Positions 1 to 11,389 of a stretch of DNA of 64,000 bases are shown here, one piece after another (the stretch's first letter is position 1; each line of letters opens with the position of its first letter). The DNA is from Bimastos eiseni (lineage: Eukaryota > Annelida > Clitellata > Crassiclitellata > Lumbricidae). The DNA is taken from the NCBI GenBank assembly GCA_959347315.1, contig OY365811.1:42010195-42074194 (forward strand). Reading direction: 5' to 3'. A program made the position numbers and the translations under genes. The notes under the pieces are model-generated. The model had not been told where the DNA came from, made no database searches, and saw nothing but the letters and a program-made list of their open reading frames with translations.

Positions 1-238
1 TAATCCTAGCATCACTCAGACGGAAGACCTGACTTCAAAGAACCACTTTAACTCTTTGGTATCGAGTGTTGACGCTGCGTTGCGATACGCAATACATGAA
101 ATAAAGTGTAGAGCTGTCTTATATAACAATCTACAATATTTTTTTAAGAACACTGGTAAAAAAACCGGTAACCGGTTTAAAACCGGTTTTCAAAATCCGG
201 TAACCGGTTTGCTCCCAAAAACGGTATTAACAACCCTA
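1..238. mobile_element. End of a hAT-like element with ACCGGT subterminal palindromes
   Basis: The sequence ends at 238 in CAACCCTA, the complement of a hAT-type terminus TAGGGTTG. Just inside it (158-215) AACCGGTT-type palindromes are iterated six times, as in transposase-binding subterminal repeats. The other end is not in the window, so no target duplication can be checked. Confidence 0.45.
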
Positions 239-289
239 TTTCTTACAGTATATATCGCATCGCATCTTTATATTTATATAGTGCCTGTC

Positions 290-480
290 CCAGAATAACT
301 ATTCAGGGTGCTCTCAGCACAGAAACCCCGGGGTAAATAAATGCCTCAACAGATTTCGATACTGATGGAGAGAGCCAGTGATTAGTTTTGTCCTTAACGA
401 TGGAGAAAGGTTGCAAACATTAGAGGTAATACAGGTCGATGATAATGGTTACCTAGGAAAATCTCATCAAACTCATTTCC
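290..480 (-). mobile_element. CR1/L2-type LINE 3' end remnant
   Basis: The complement carries GTGCTGAGAGCACCCTGAATAG, matching the tail word GGGAGCGCCTCTGAATAG at 38553-38570, and the block aligns with 32350-32540 over about 150 bp (shared GATGGAGA, CAGTGATTAG and related words). It is heavily decayed and non-coding. Confidence 0.4.
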
Positions 481-712
481 TATCAAGATGTTAAGGATTA
501 AAGTCATCGGGTATATACTATATTTCATCCGTACCCCTACATAGTACCTGCTCAAGGATCAAACCTCTACCCTCCGCGCTACAGTCCGGGTGCTCTTACC
601 AATCTACTGTTGTGTCCAACATCTTATTAGTTTTAATTGTTAAATATTAGCTTATAGCTGTTGACATCAATGTCCTGGAATGCCACGCTCACGGAGCAAT
701 TATCTATGTAGC

Positions 713-1302
713 AAGGGTGATCAATGTTTTAAAGGTGTCTAATAGATTGCTCTACTCAATCAGGCACGTATATAGACATGCTTAAATATATAACCATCGT
801 TTTTTATTAATCCCGTCAGACAAACAATGTTTATTAGACTCTAATAATTAGAAAGTTCAATTATCAAAAGTAGAATGATAGGGAATAATACGGAAAATAT
901 AATACTCCTAAGGAACCGTAGGTCCCGCTGGCAGGGTAGCTCTTTCATTTTTAAATTCACAGCAGCCGGTTATGATAACATACATACTTACATGGTGATA
1001 CAGGAGAACGAAGTAGCCAATTGTTAATTAGCAAATTGCCAATCGTAAAACAAATATGCACCGGTAAAAAGCAAGAAAATATGCAAAACAATAGCAAACT
1101 CAGGTGGTATTTCAACAGTGCACAGTCAGTTAATTAGGTTGTGTCAAGAGGTAAAAATGAAATCTACGTCTAAAAAGACATATTAGTGGCGTTAAGCGCA
1201 GGTCGCTAGGTAAATTATATTTAGGTTTTAGGATCAAAACATTTTATAGAAAATTTGTGTGTAAATGGTGCTCGAACGATCAGATCTGTAATTATCAGAA
1301 AA

Positions 1303-1341
<39 letters not shown>

Positions 1342-1846
1342 CATATAAGTGTATATATATATGTACATACAGTTGTGGAGCTGTCGAGTAGTGGTAGTAC
1401 ACTGGAATGCAGAGCTGAGAAACCGGGTTCGATACCTGTATGATGTATCGGAGGCGTTGGCTAATTTAAATTATATGTATAACGCCATGGGCGCCCTGCG
1501 TGGCTGCTGACATCATTCGTTCATACTATGTATGTAATGATACTGAGCTGTTATCAGTTTGAAAAATAAACGGAAGTTATTATTATTATCTAACCGCATC
1601 ATATATACGCATGTACATAAACGTGATGATGATGATGATGACGATGACAGTGATTTTCGCTTAGTAATAAGACAAAGTTGGCAAACCGCACCTAGTTACA
1701 AGATATTTGATTAAGAATGTTTGGTGTTGATGACAAGGGCCAATCTATAGCATATGCTTAAACAGTGCACTTGGGATAAAGTATGCCGTGTTGCTTGAGT
1801 AGAGCACTCTATTAGACACCTCTAAAACGTTGACAACCGGTCCTAT
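713..1846. repeat. Inverted pair of a dispersed repeat (713-772 and 1784-1846)
   Basis: The left block contains AGGTGTCTAATAGATTGC then TCTACTCAA; the right block is its complement with a few changes. They may be termini of one element or two oppositely oriented dispersed copies. No target duplication was found. Between them lie a (TA)n run (1311-1336), the SINE at 1373 and GAT microsatellites. Confidence 0.4.
1373..1589 (+). mobile_element. tRNA-derived SINE, family A
   Basis: The tRNA-like head has an A-box-like AGTAGTGGTAGTACACTGG and a B-box-like GGGTTCGATACC. The body and tail (CATCATTCGTTCA, TGTAATGATACTG, ATCAGTTTGAAAAA) recur at 31782-32034, and the copy ends in a (TTA)n tail. Two copies sharing head and tail in the same order support a SINE. 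Confidence 0.6.
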
Positions 1847-1995
1847 AATAAAATAACTACGTAACATTCCGCATATGTTACGATGGTTCAAAAATGAAGT
1901 CGACGATGACCACGATGATGATAATCGTGATGATGGTCATGATCATGATCAATATGATCATGCTGATCATGATAATGTTCATGATGCACATGCAC
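1618..1995. repeat. GAT/CAT-rich microsatellite stretches
   Basis: Two imperfect GAT-type tracts (about 1620-1650 and 1898-1990) flank unique AT-rich DNA. Open frames across them are low-complexity artefacts. Confidence 0.6.
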
Positions 1996-2234
1996 CATCA
2001 CATGCACAGACATAACACAACCACAGTCAGAGAAACACACCAAAATACAGACACAAACACCACACAGGCCCAGACATACAGACAGAGACAATCAGACTGA
2101 CAGACTGAGTCACACAGACCTTGTCCGCATATTAAGGCCACAGGTCACATAATGAGTGCACTGTGCAGTGTTCTATGGAAGGTCAATGAGAAAGTAGGTC
2201 AAGGCTGATGTCTCCTCCTCCCCATTCGCTCAGT

Positions 2235-2750
2235 CCTCCTTACTCTGTACGTCTGTCTGTCTGTCTCTCTCAATGAAAAATGATTTAGTCCTAAAGAGTC
2301 AACGGATCGGTCTCTCGTCAAATTCACGTCTAAGGCCAGAGCTAAATTATTCAGACCACAAAAACAGATCATAGCAAACCCCCGATCCAATCAAATCATT
2401 GAATCGATCCTTCAAGCAACCAGATCCCTCTCCTCCTCCTCCTCCTCCTTTTCATCACTTTACTCCTCTTCCCTTTGCCCTAGATTCCCATCCTCTTCTT
2501 GCTATAGTATTCCTCTTTTATCTCCTCCCCTCCCTAATCTTTCTCCTCCTCTTCCATTTCCTCTTTCTCCCATCCTCATATTCCTCTTATCAATCCTCGT
2601 CTTCTCTTCCGCTTTCTCCTCCCTTAGCTCCGTCTCTCCTTCTTCCCCCATCCTCATAATCTTCTCATCTTCCTTCTACTACTCCTCTTCTTTCTCTTCC
2701 TCCTCTTCCGTCTCCTCCTTCCTCCTCGTAAATCGCTTCCCTTAAATAAT
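2235..2750. repeat. Polypyrimidine (CTC/CTT) tract
   Basis: A GTCT run (2248-2275) is followed by about 330 bp of almost pure pyrimidine (2405-2735), mainly CCTCCT and CTTCTC. No gene was recognised. Open frames here come from composition bias. Confidence 0.7.
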
Positions 2751-3033
2751 TTCCCCCAAGGCCGGGCCGTCGTAATTCTCCAATCTCCCAGACTCAACAT
2801 AATCAACCAGAGAAACATTACTGAACCGAAATCAAAATTTAATAGAAACATCACAAAACTCAAACAAACAAAACAAAACAATGTCCACCTCGCGCAAAAT
2901 AGCCAAATGGCCAACGTGTTTATCTATCAAGGGAGACCTTGGGAATTTCAAGTTAAGCCCAGCATACCCAGGACAGACGAAAGTTTCTGGCAGTCTACTT
3001 GTGTCCATATATACGCTGCCTGGCTTAGAAACA

Positions 3034-3261
3034 AAGCTCCAGCACTGCATGAAATCTGGCAGTGCCAGTCCCAGAACTGGATAAAGAAGGAGGGTGACGC
3101 TAATGATCTTTGTTATCACAGTGTCGTTAAATTGAGACTGCTACTACTAACGCCTAACGCCAGCACTGCATGCAATCTGGTAGTGCCAGTCCAAGGATTG
3201 AATAAAGGAGGAGGGTGACGCTGATGAGCTTTGTTATTACACAGCGTCGTTAAACTGAAAC
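3034..3261 (+). mobile_element. Two adjacent copies of the dispersed stem-loop repeat
   Basis: Copies at 3034-3149 and 3150-3261 lie head to tail. Each carries CACTG-CAGTG, the core GTGCCAGTCC...GGATAAA or GAATAAA, GGAGGG, and GACGCT paired to AGTGTC (copy 1) or to AGCGTC (copy 2, a compensating T to C change). This is the family described in the findings. Confidence 0.75.
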
Positions 3262-3896
3262 TTTGCGGACTTGGGAAGTTCACACCCAATGAACGGGACT
3301 GGTCACGAAGTTCTCGTATATCGAGGCAAAAAAACGAAGTTGTCAACATGTTAAACCATTGGTTGCCTCTCAGTGTAACCACAGAGTTATCCCATGTTTA
3401 ACAACGTCTTGTGCCGCTCAAGGTCGGAGATGTCAAGCTTAATTCGAGACACCTATATATCAGCCATACGTTATCAACCACTAAGAGTCATTATTATTAT
3501 TCAAAAGTTTAATGACATCTTATGGCAACATAATAATGTAGGCTGTTGACTTCTTAAAGGTTATTCAGCATTACAGTTCATTTCATACAACGCTTGTTTT
3601 CTTTATGTTTTATGTAATTGACTACAATGTATCGCGAATTGGCAACTTAGATAAAAGCCCTTTATAGTGTGGGACTAAACGGACTTAAAGGTGTGTATGA
3701 AACGTTACCTAAAAATAGAGCCTAGCGACATCTGGCAGCTGTCAGGATCGCAGGTGCTAGTCAAGCAAGCTTAAATTCAGGATATATATGTCCTGGGTTT
3801 AATAAGTAGATATATAAATCCAGAGCTTAGCGACATCTTATGGCAACGTCAGAAATCTTTTTCAACAGTTCTCAGCATTTGCGTAGCATAAAATAT

Positions 3897-3996
3897 CCGC
3901 TATTGTTCGCAGAGTGCCAGTCCTAAGCTTGGATAAAGGAGGGCGACGCTAATGATCCTTGTTATCCGTGTCGTTCAACTGAAAAACTACTATTGT
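3897..3996 (+). mobile_element. Copy of the dispersed stem-loop repeat
   Basis: Contains AGTGCCAGTCCTAAGCTTGG, ATAAAGGAGGGCGACGCT and TATCCGTGTCGTTCAACTG. The third stem (GACGC and GTGTC) is kept with a shorter loop. Confidence 0.65.
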
Positions 3997-4739
3997 GGCA
4001 TGAATTCAGAATTGTCATACATTGACTGTTAGTATTAATCCACAGTTTAACGTCGTCATAATGACATCAATGGCCGTTGACGATAATTTGAAACATTTGT
4101 ACTGTAAATGTCTCAAATTGTTACCCCAAGAGCTTCACCTTCTGCCTAATACCTCATCTACATTCTACGCATAACTGAAAACTACTTTTAGCCGTTGTCG
4201 GACCGGGAGCGCCTCTGACTATAGATGTCTTGAATGATCGGACTCCATCTCGTTGGATTATGACCCAGACTGGTGCATTTTCTGAACTGACAGCCATGCA
4301 GAGCCGAAACAACACTGAAGAAAATCTCGGCCATGCGACAAATGATTTCGCTCGTCTCAACGCACAAAAGAAAATCACTTTGAAAAATCAATGAAGGGCT
4401 GGCTTGTTAATATACTACGAGCGAGGTCAATCGTCTGGTGTGGGGCCAAGTACAAGTACCCAGTAAAAACAGTTCCGATCAACACAGTCTTAACAACAGA
4501 CGGCCCGAGTTGCGCAACGCTACAAAGTTTCGCAGAAACATTATTTACGGCCGCATCGAAGTGTAACTTGGGCTATTTAGTCAAATCAAATTATCATTAC
4601 AATCGTCATCGTCGTCGTCATCGTCATCATCATCATCATCAAGACCAGCGAGAGACCAGCTTTCATTGTTTATCGCCCTTTAGTTTGAAAACTCCATGTC
4701 TGTTTTGGGCGCTTCAGATTGAAACAATCGGAAATTATG

Positions 4740-4862
4740 GGGCATTGTTCTGGAATGGTTAGTCTTTGCAGATGGCTTTATTGATGGAAAAACCGCTATA
4801 ATTATTATTATTATTAACAATAACAACCACCTGCGAAGACTAGCCATTCCAGAACAATGCCC
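4740..4862. repeat. Inverted repeat, 36-bp arms
   Basis: The arms at 4740-4775 and 4827-4862 (GGCATTGTTCTGGAATGG and its complement) match at about 33 of 36 positions and enclose a short ATT microsatellite. It may be a small foldback element; no target duplication was identified. Confidence 0.65.
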
Positions 4863-4969
4863 TCCCCCAATTTTTTGATTCCCGAGGGATCATATGTACC
4901 TTGGGGGAACAATAATAATAATAACAATGACAACAACAACAATAATAACAATAATAATGATGATATTTT

Positions 4970-6190
4970 TTACTTGATATGAGTGCAGTATGAACAATGA
5001 TGATAGTTTACAACAGGAGTCAAATTTGACTGTCTGCAGCCACGCTAGGTGACCGTAACATTATACATCAAATTTAATCAGTGAAAGAAGTACTATCCAT
5101 GAAATGAGATTATGCACATCCGTAAACTGCATATTCATCAGTTCACACAGCGCACCAGCTGATCAATAAATAAGCAATCTCATTATTAAAAAAAACCAGG
5201 AATAAAATAAAACTACAAAATAACTGAGCAGTTACCCAGGCATGTACATTCCATGACCACTCCGAGCACAGCCCGCTCATCTCCTCCACACTTTGAGCAT
5301 AAATCCACTCGATAATCCACGAGACGCTCACTCAATTTGAAGCCAGACACTCACTCCGGAAGGACAGATGCACCGAAAATTGCTCCATTACAGTCGAGCG
5401 CCGCTCCCAAGCAACCGAGTCACGAAGCCCCAAAAAAACGTCAACTTCCGGTCAGAAGCCGACCATTTCCGATTGCACAACGGCAGCGCCGCAACATTCG
5501 ACCGAAGACTCGCGAGCGATGCAGATGAGTGTTGACTCGCGTGACAGTTGCTGCTGTACTCGGTCTATGCTGTCGCCATCTTGGGAGTAGTGGTCAACCA
5601 CTGAGAGACGAATGTGGACAAGAATGTAATCTCTAATGACCTCAGATACTACTGTCTATGCTTCCACCATCTATAGAGTGATGTCCATCACCCGCAGAGA
5701 ACTATCACGTGTTTTAGCATAACCTATTTTAGTATCACGACTCTTAGCAATATTTGCTTAACTTCAAACTGACAAAGCCCAGTATGATTACAAGTACAGT
5801 ATGAAAGAATGATGACAAATTATTACAGGAGTCGAATTTAACCGTCGGCAGTCATGCAAGGCACCATTACGTTATACTTCATTCTCCCATATAAAAAACG
5901 GAGATCCGGCGATCAAGATGGTCGCGCTCCTTTGAAAAAACCAAAACATGTGTCACAAAACACATGACAATAAGACCTGTGAGTCGAGAACACGTGACAC
6001 TAAAAGACTTCATCACACCATAGGTTGAATGTCAAAATGCGACTAAAATCCTGTCAACTATGAAAATAACCCACAAACTCCAAAAGCCTACTCGGCAGCC
6101 AGACGCAGGGCACCAAGGTATTCGCGAGCGCTGCATCGTATCAGATGAGTAGCCAACTCAATTAAACGAGCAACATAGCACAATAGTCGC
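4970..6190. repeat. Diverged direct duplication (4970-5085 and 5785-5890, extending)
   Basis: Both blocks share CAGTATGAA, AATGATGA, ACAGGAGTC, AATTT, GGCAGTCA/TGCAGCCA and a common ending near TTATAC. Further on, CTCGCGAGCG at about 5509 recurs as TTCGCGAGCG at about 6120. The unit spacing is about 800 bp. No coding sequence was recognised. Confidence 0.5.
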
Positions 6191-6469
6191 CAAAGAAAGA
6201 AACCTATTTACGCATTTACGAGAAATATGTCTGGCTGCAGGCCACAACAATTGTGCACTTGAACTAGACAAATTAAGCCAGCAAGCACTGACGCTGTACA
6301 TCATTGACACGTGTCCCAGTCACGTGCTATGTCCACCCAATTGACTTAGAGGCATTCCAAAGACGACGCACTGACCACTGTGGCCAATTGGTCACTCCAT
6401 CGGTCAATCAGTCAGAAAATCGGTCATCGAGTCGTTTAGCCAGCAAGCCACATTGAAGCCAACCAGGAA

Positions 6470-6990
6470 ATCAGTTGCAAACCAGTCAGTCAGCGATTCG
6501 TCAGTCAGCCACGACCAGTGAGCCAGCAAGTCACTCAGTATGTCAGCCAGTCAGTCGGTCAGCCAGTCAGTCAGTCTGTAAGCAAATTACCCAGACTTGC
6601 CATCTGACCAGCCAACAGAAATTCAGGGCCCCTAGGCAGAGAAATTATGGGCCTCTAGGGCTTAGGCAGATACATTCCTGGACCGGAGTCAAAGGAATTC
6701 AGGGACCGCAGGCAGAGATATTCCGAGCCCATAGGCAGAGAAACTCAGGGTCTCTAGGCAGAATAATACCAGGTCCCATGGCAGAGGGATTTAGACACCA
6801 TAGGCAGAGAAATTCTGGGCCTCTGATTAGAGAAAATGCGGGCCATTAGGCAGAGAAATTCTGGGACCCTAGGCAGAGAAATTCTGGGACCCTAGGCAGA
6901 GAAATTCTTGGCCCCTTGACAGAGAAAATCCGGGCCCTTAGGCAGAGAAATTCCGGAGACAGGGATACAAGCAGAGAGATTTCTGAACGC
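6470..6990. repeat. CAGT-rich stretch and degenerate 24-bp minisatellite
   Basis: 6470-6585 holds scattered CAGTCAGC words. 6615-6990 is a 24-bp unit of GCCCCTAGGCAGAGAAATTC type, repeated about 14 times with much divergence; the units around 6846-6900 are nearly identical. Confidence 0.75.
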
Positions 6991-7166
6991 TATAGGCAGA
7001 GCAGCCTCGTGATTCCCAGATGGAAGTGACTATTTTCTATATAGTAAAATATCATAAACTTAAGGTTTATTGTAATTCTTAAAGTTTAAACAGCTTTATC
7101 CAAAAAAATTTCAGCAATATATATAAATATAAATATATATAATACATCATACATATAAATCATATA

Positions 7167-7750
7167 CACTGTGGCCAGAAATAAGGGACCCCCTAATGAT
7201 AATATGAAAATAAATAGTAAATAATCTTCGATTATTAAAATTCCAGAACCGTTTAAATCCTGACATATTTATCCTGAAATTTGAGATTTATGAAACGTCC
7301 AGGATAAAAATGTACGTTTATAGTGACGTCTTTAAGTAACAAAGTCAATGCATGGGAGGAATTTGATCAGCTGGTCATTTAATACTTCTATTGGCAAATG
7401 AAGCACGCGTCTTGAAGCTTGTGTTGAGGCCAAAAGCGAACACTTTGAACACACCTTGAAGTCTAATATTATTCAAATACAAGAACATGTTTTAACTAAA
7501 TTAATGGATAACATTTAAAAGTCTATAATTCCTTCGATGAAGTTTAGGCTGCCCTTTATACTTAGATTTTGATGCAAATGACGTCGTCATGACGTCACTA
7601 TTGGATGACAGGAACAATCATATTTTATGCAGTATTAGATAAATACATGTACGTCAGGATGAAAACCGTTTTGGAATTTTAAAGATCGACGAATATTTAC
7701 TATTTATTTTCATATTATCATTAGGGGTACCTTTATTTCCGGACACAGTG
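7167..7750 (+). mobile_element. Tc1/mariner-type relic, 584 bp, TA duplication
   Basis: Long terminal inverted repeats (about 90 bp, CACTGTGGCCAGAAATAA against CACTGTGTCCGGAAATAA, with one 34-nt block identical in both arms) are flanked on both sides by TA, the Tc1/mariner target. Inside, 7408-7518 reads 36 codons on the plus strand (RLEACVEAKSEHFEHTL onward to a stop), like the C-terminus of a Tc1/mariner transposase. The catalytic domain is deleted, so the copy is non-autonomous. Confidence 0.85.
7408..7518 (+). pseudogene. Transposase C-terminal remnant (Tc1/mariner)
   Basis: Thirty-six codons ending TAA encode RLEACVEAKSEHFEHTLK and an isoleucine/leucine-rich end. The R-x-x-x-C-[VI]-x-A-x-x-x-HFEH pattern resembles the last helix of this transposase group. 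Upstream codons in this frame are interrupted, so it cannot be functional. Assignment is from pattern memory. Confidence 0.5.
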
Positions 7751-7924
7751 TAAATAAATTATATATATGTGGATAATATATATATAATTATATCCAGCCA
7801 GTCATCATACAGAGCCCATGTTACATGGAACGATACATACGTAACTCTAGAGGAGCCTCGTTCTGAGTGTACGTCGTCTGCCAAATACACAGAACATCAG
7901 AGCCGAGAGATGCGTTGCGCAGGG

Positions 7925-8400
7925 CACGTACGTCGCGATCGATAGACAGAGACAACGGGAAGGAGACAGACGGACAGATACAGAGGTAGAGAGACACAGA
8001 GGAGCAGAGAGAGATGGGACAGGTATACAGAGAGGAACGGAGGCAGGCATATGTAGTAGAAGAAACAGACAGAGAGACAAAGAAACGAAAGCAGGGAGAC
8101 AAACATACAGACGATGAGGGCAAACACATAGATGCGAGCAGATAAAGACATACAAGCAGGGAGAGAGACAGAGACAGAGAGTGGGACAGACAGATGGAGA
8201 TGCAAACACAGAGACACAGTAAAACGGACAAAGAGAGACAGAAACAAACAGAGAGACATACAATACATACAGAATGATACACACGGACAAACATAGACAG
8301 ATACAGAGAGACAGTCTAGTGAGTCTACACGAGGAGAGTGACGAGACCTGCTCAGTCCATCATCATTCTCTCTCTCTCTCTTTCCGATGATGCCTAGACG
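7925..8400. repeat. AGACAG/GAGA purine-rich tract
   Basis: Imperfect ACAGAGAG-type simple sequence, with a (TC)n run at 8366-8392. Long minus-strand frames rich in S, L, C and V are composition artefacts. Confidence 0.7.
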
Positions 8401-8550
8401 TGTTCGATTTCACGAACATCGACGCAGATTACTTGGAACTGATTGGATCCAGTGACATTTATTTTTACGATCAGTCAATTTTTGCTTATATTCTGTGCTA
8501 GCCATACCAAAATACATGCAGTATAAGACTATGGCAGTATTTACATTAAG

Positions 8551-9200
8551 ACAGACAGACAGCCAGACAGACAGACAGACATAGAGACAGCCAGACAGAC
8601 AGACAGACATAGAGACAGCCAGACAGACAGACAGACATTATGAAGATCAACACCAATGATACAGACGGCCGAGCGGGCATTCTGAAGACAAACAAGCACC
8701 AAACAGACAAAGGAACAGACAGAGAGGCATAGGTTGGTTCCAGTTGTCTCACTTGAAAATGCATCTCAGAGTCATTATGACCGGCTTTTATCAAGTTACA
8801 GTCCTATTGCAAAAACATCAGCATACGTTATTCAACCAACCATTAGCCATAACACTCATTTAACTATATATAGCCATTAGCCAGTCCATTAGCCATTTGC
8901 CAGCCAGACCATAATACCAGTTAGTAATTCAGTCCAGTTCAGTTCATCCAACCAGTTAGCAACCCAATCCATTAACCATTTAGACAGCCAGTTCAATGAC
9001 ACGTTAGCCAGTCAGTCCAGTGACCGACCATTTAGCAAGCCAGTCCACTAACCCCTTAGCAAGCCAGTCTTTTGTCCAGTTAGCCCGCCAGTCCACTAAC
9101 CGACTCGCTAGCCAGCCAGTTCATTGACCTTTAGCCAGTCAGTAAGTCCATTGACCAGTCAGTATATTGACCCGTTAGCCAGCCAGCGTCCAACCATCAT
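8551..9200. repeat. 28-bp CAGA minisatellite, then decayed CCAGTTAGC repeats
   Basis: 8551-8640 has three 28-bp units (ACAGACAGACAGACATAGAG type). 8830-9190 is a degenerate repeat of CCAGTCCATTAGC words. No gene was recognised. Confidence 0.6.
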
Positions 9201-9293
9201 CACTTTCGATCATATTTCCAAACGACCTCCAGCGAACTCATTTTCCGCACGACATCCTCACAAATCGAGACACGTCCTCTTCGCCAAGGTCTC

Positions 9294-9411
9294 CACCACC
9301 ACCTTCACCCTCCACCACCTTCACCCTCCACCACCTTCACCCTCCACCACCTTCACCCTCCACCACCTTCACCCTCCACCACCTTCACCCTCCACCACCT
9401 TCACCCTCCAC
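9294..9411. repeat. 16-bp minisatellite, about 7 copies
   Basis: The unit ACCTTCACCCTCCACC is repeated without interruption; the open frame across it repeats every 16 residues (three units). Confidence 0.85.
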
Positions 9412-9773
9412 TCCCATCCCCATGTCCTCTCCAACCTATGGCCCTGTCCCTCATCTACTACATCCCATCGACTTCGTTGTCATTATTATAATAATTATTT
9501 ATTAATATTATTATATTTAACTATGATAAAGCCGGTTCCCAAGTCCGGTTGAAAAAGGAAGGAGGGTTGGGGCGTGAGGCTGAGGCTAGAAACCTCATCC
9601 CTCCAAAAATAAAGCGACCGCTACAGAAACGATAAGAGGACAATCTTATCGACCGATGTTCCAGGAGGAACGTGAGGAACTAAGTCTAAGACTTAAGTAT
9701 TATTCATATTATATACCCGCAACAGCGCACGGTTGTGAGATCCACCCCCTCCCTAAAACAGGCGACCCATCAC

Positions 9774-10248
9774 CAGACAGACAGAGACATAGACAAACAG
9801 ACAGAGACATAGACAAACAGACAGAGACATAGACAAACAGACAGAGACATAGACAAACAGACAGAGACATAGACAAACAGACAGAGACATAGACAAACAG
9901 ACAGAGACATAGACAAACAGACAGAGACATAGACAAACAGACAGAGACATAGACAAACAGACAGAGACATAGACAAACAGACAGAGACATAGACAAACAG
10001 ACAGAGACATAGACAAACAGACAGAGACATAGACAAACAGACAGAGACATAGACAAACAGACAGAGACATAGACAAACAGACAGAGACATAGACAAACAG
10101 ACAGAGACATAGACAAACAGACAGAGACATAGACAAACAGACAGAGACATAGACAAACAGACAGAGACATAGACAAACAGACAGAGACATAGACAAACAG
10201 ACAGAGACATAGACAAACAGACAGAGACATAGACAAACAGACAGAGAC
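9774..10248. repeat. 20-bp minisatellite, about 24 identical copies
   Basis: The unit ACAGACAGAGACATAGACAA is repeated about 23.7 times with no visible substitution over 475 bp. It has no spacers and is therefore not a CRISPR array. The 182-215 codon minus-strand frames over it are periodic artefacts. Confidence 0.95.
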
Positions 10249-10259
10249 CGCGTCCATTC

Positions 10260-10800
10260 TTCTACGAAACTAGACAGACGAGGAGAAACAAACACACGGA
10301 AGGAACAGAGAGGGACAGACAGACGGACAGGGCAAGATATACGAACAGACAGACAGACATAAAGAGAGACATACATACACACTGATAGACACGAACACAC
10401 AGACAGACAATAGAAGCCAAGAAGACGACGTCACAAAAACCATCCTCCGTGCAGCGCTCCCTAGCGGCGGCGACAGAGTGGAAAGGCAGAGGGAGGGAGT
10501 AAGGAAGTTGGAAGAAGGGAGGGAGGGAGGGAGGGGTGAAGAGGCTATTCCGTCGAATGCCACTGGCTACGGCGACCAATAAATGCCACCAGCAGTTTAT
10601 GTCTGGATGACACGAAATAATGTCTTGTATCAGCAGATACCAAATGCAACTAGAACGTTAGCGACATGCAGACAGCAGAATATGAAAAGGAGGCAGAAAC
10701 ACATATAGAAAGACACACGCGTACAAAGACATCCACACTGACAGAAAGACGAACATAAGACAAAATCACGTGGACATACAGACCGACATACCATACAGAG
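10260..10800. other. CAGA-rich intergenic DNA
   Basis: ACAGACAG-type simple sequence with a (GGGA)n run near 10517-10537. No gene was recognised. Confidence 0.5.
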
Positions 10801-10826
10801 AGAGACATGTAAGGAGACACACACAG

Positions 10827-11210
10827 ACACACACACAAACACTTAAGAGGACACACACACAAACACTTAAGAGGACACACACACAAACACTTAAGAGGAC
10901 ACACACACAAACACTTAAGAGGACACACACACAAACACTTAAGAGGACACACACACAAACACTTAAGAGGACACACACACAAACACTTAAGAGGACACAC
11001 ACACAAACACTTAAGAGGACACACACACAAACACTTAAGAGGACACACACACAAACACTTAAGAGGACACACACACAAACACTTAAGAGGACACACACAC
11101 AAACACTTAAGAGGACACACACACAAACACTTAAGAGGACACACACACAAACACTTAAGAGGACACACACACAAACACTTAAGAGGACACACACACAAAC
11201 ACTTAAGAGG
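10827..11210. repeat. 24-bp minisatellite, 16 identical copies
   Basis: The unit is (AC)5 followed by AAACACTTAAGAGG, repeated 16 times (AAACACTT starts at 10837 through 11197) without visible divergence. All six-frame readings are periodic. The array abuts a copy of the dispersed repeat at its GGAGGAGGG word. Confidence 0.95.
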
Positions 11211-11388
11211 AGGAGGGTAAAACTAAGGATCGTTGCTATCACACAGTGTCGTTAAACGGAAATTACTACCATAAACACCCCGACCGTTCACACTCAGGCA
11301 GTGCCAGTTCCAAGCCTGGATAAAAGGAGGAGGGCAACGCTAACGATCTCTGCTATCACACGGTTTTCGTTAAAGGGAACCTACTACC
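11205..11388 (+). mobile_element. Truncated plus full copy of the dispersed stem-loop repeat
   Basis: 11205-11272 begins at AGGAGGAGGG and carries GCTATCACACAGTGTCGTTA. 11277-11388 is a fuller copy (CAGTGCCAGTTCCAAGCC, GGATAAAAGGAGGAGGG). They are in the same orientation and adjacent. Confidence 0.65.
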
Positions 11389-11389
11389 G

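Noticed and set aside
3217..3260. A hammerhead-like core (CTGATGAG ... CTGAAAC) in one copy of the dispersed repeat
   Set aside because: The other copies read CTAATGA at this place, and no third helix with a cleavage triplet is formed, so an active ribozyme is not supported.
9753..10400. Minus-strand frames of 148-215 codons ([20 protein letters not shown])
   Set aside because: They are three phases of a 20-bp minisatellite; period and composition explain them fully.
9774..11210. Possible CRISPR-like arrays
   Set aside because: Units are directly contiguous with no spacers, and the sequence is plainly eukaryotic.
10650..11255. Frames of 158-182 codons repeating CVCPLKCL or THTQTLKR
   Set aside because: A 24-bp unit gives an 8-codon period in every frame; no start context or splice signals.
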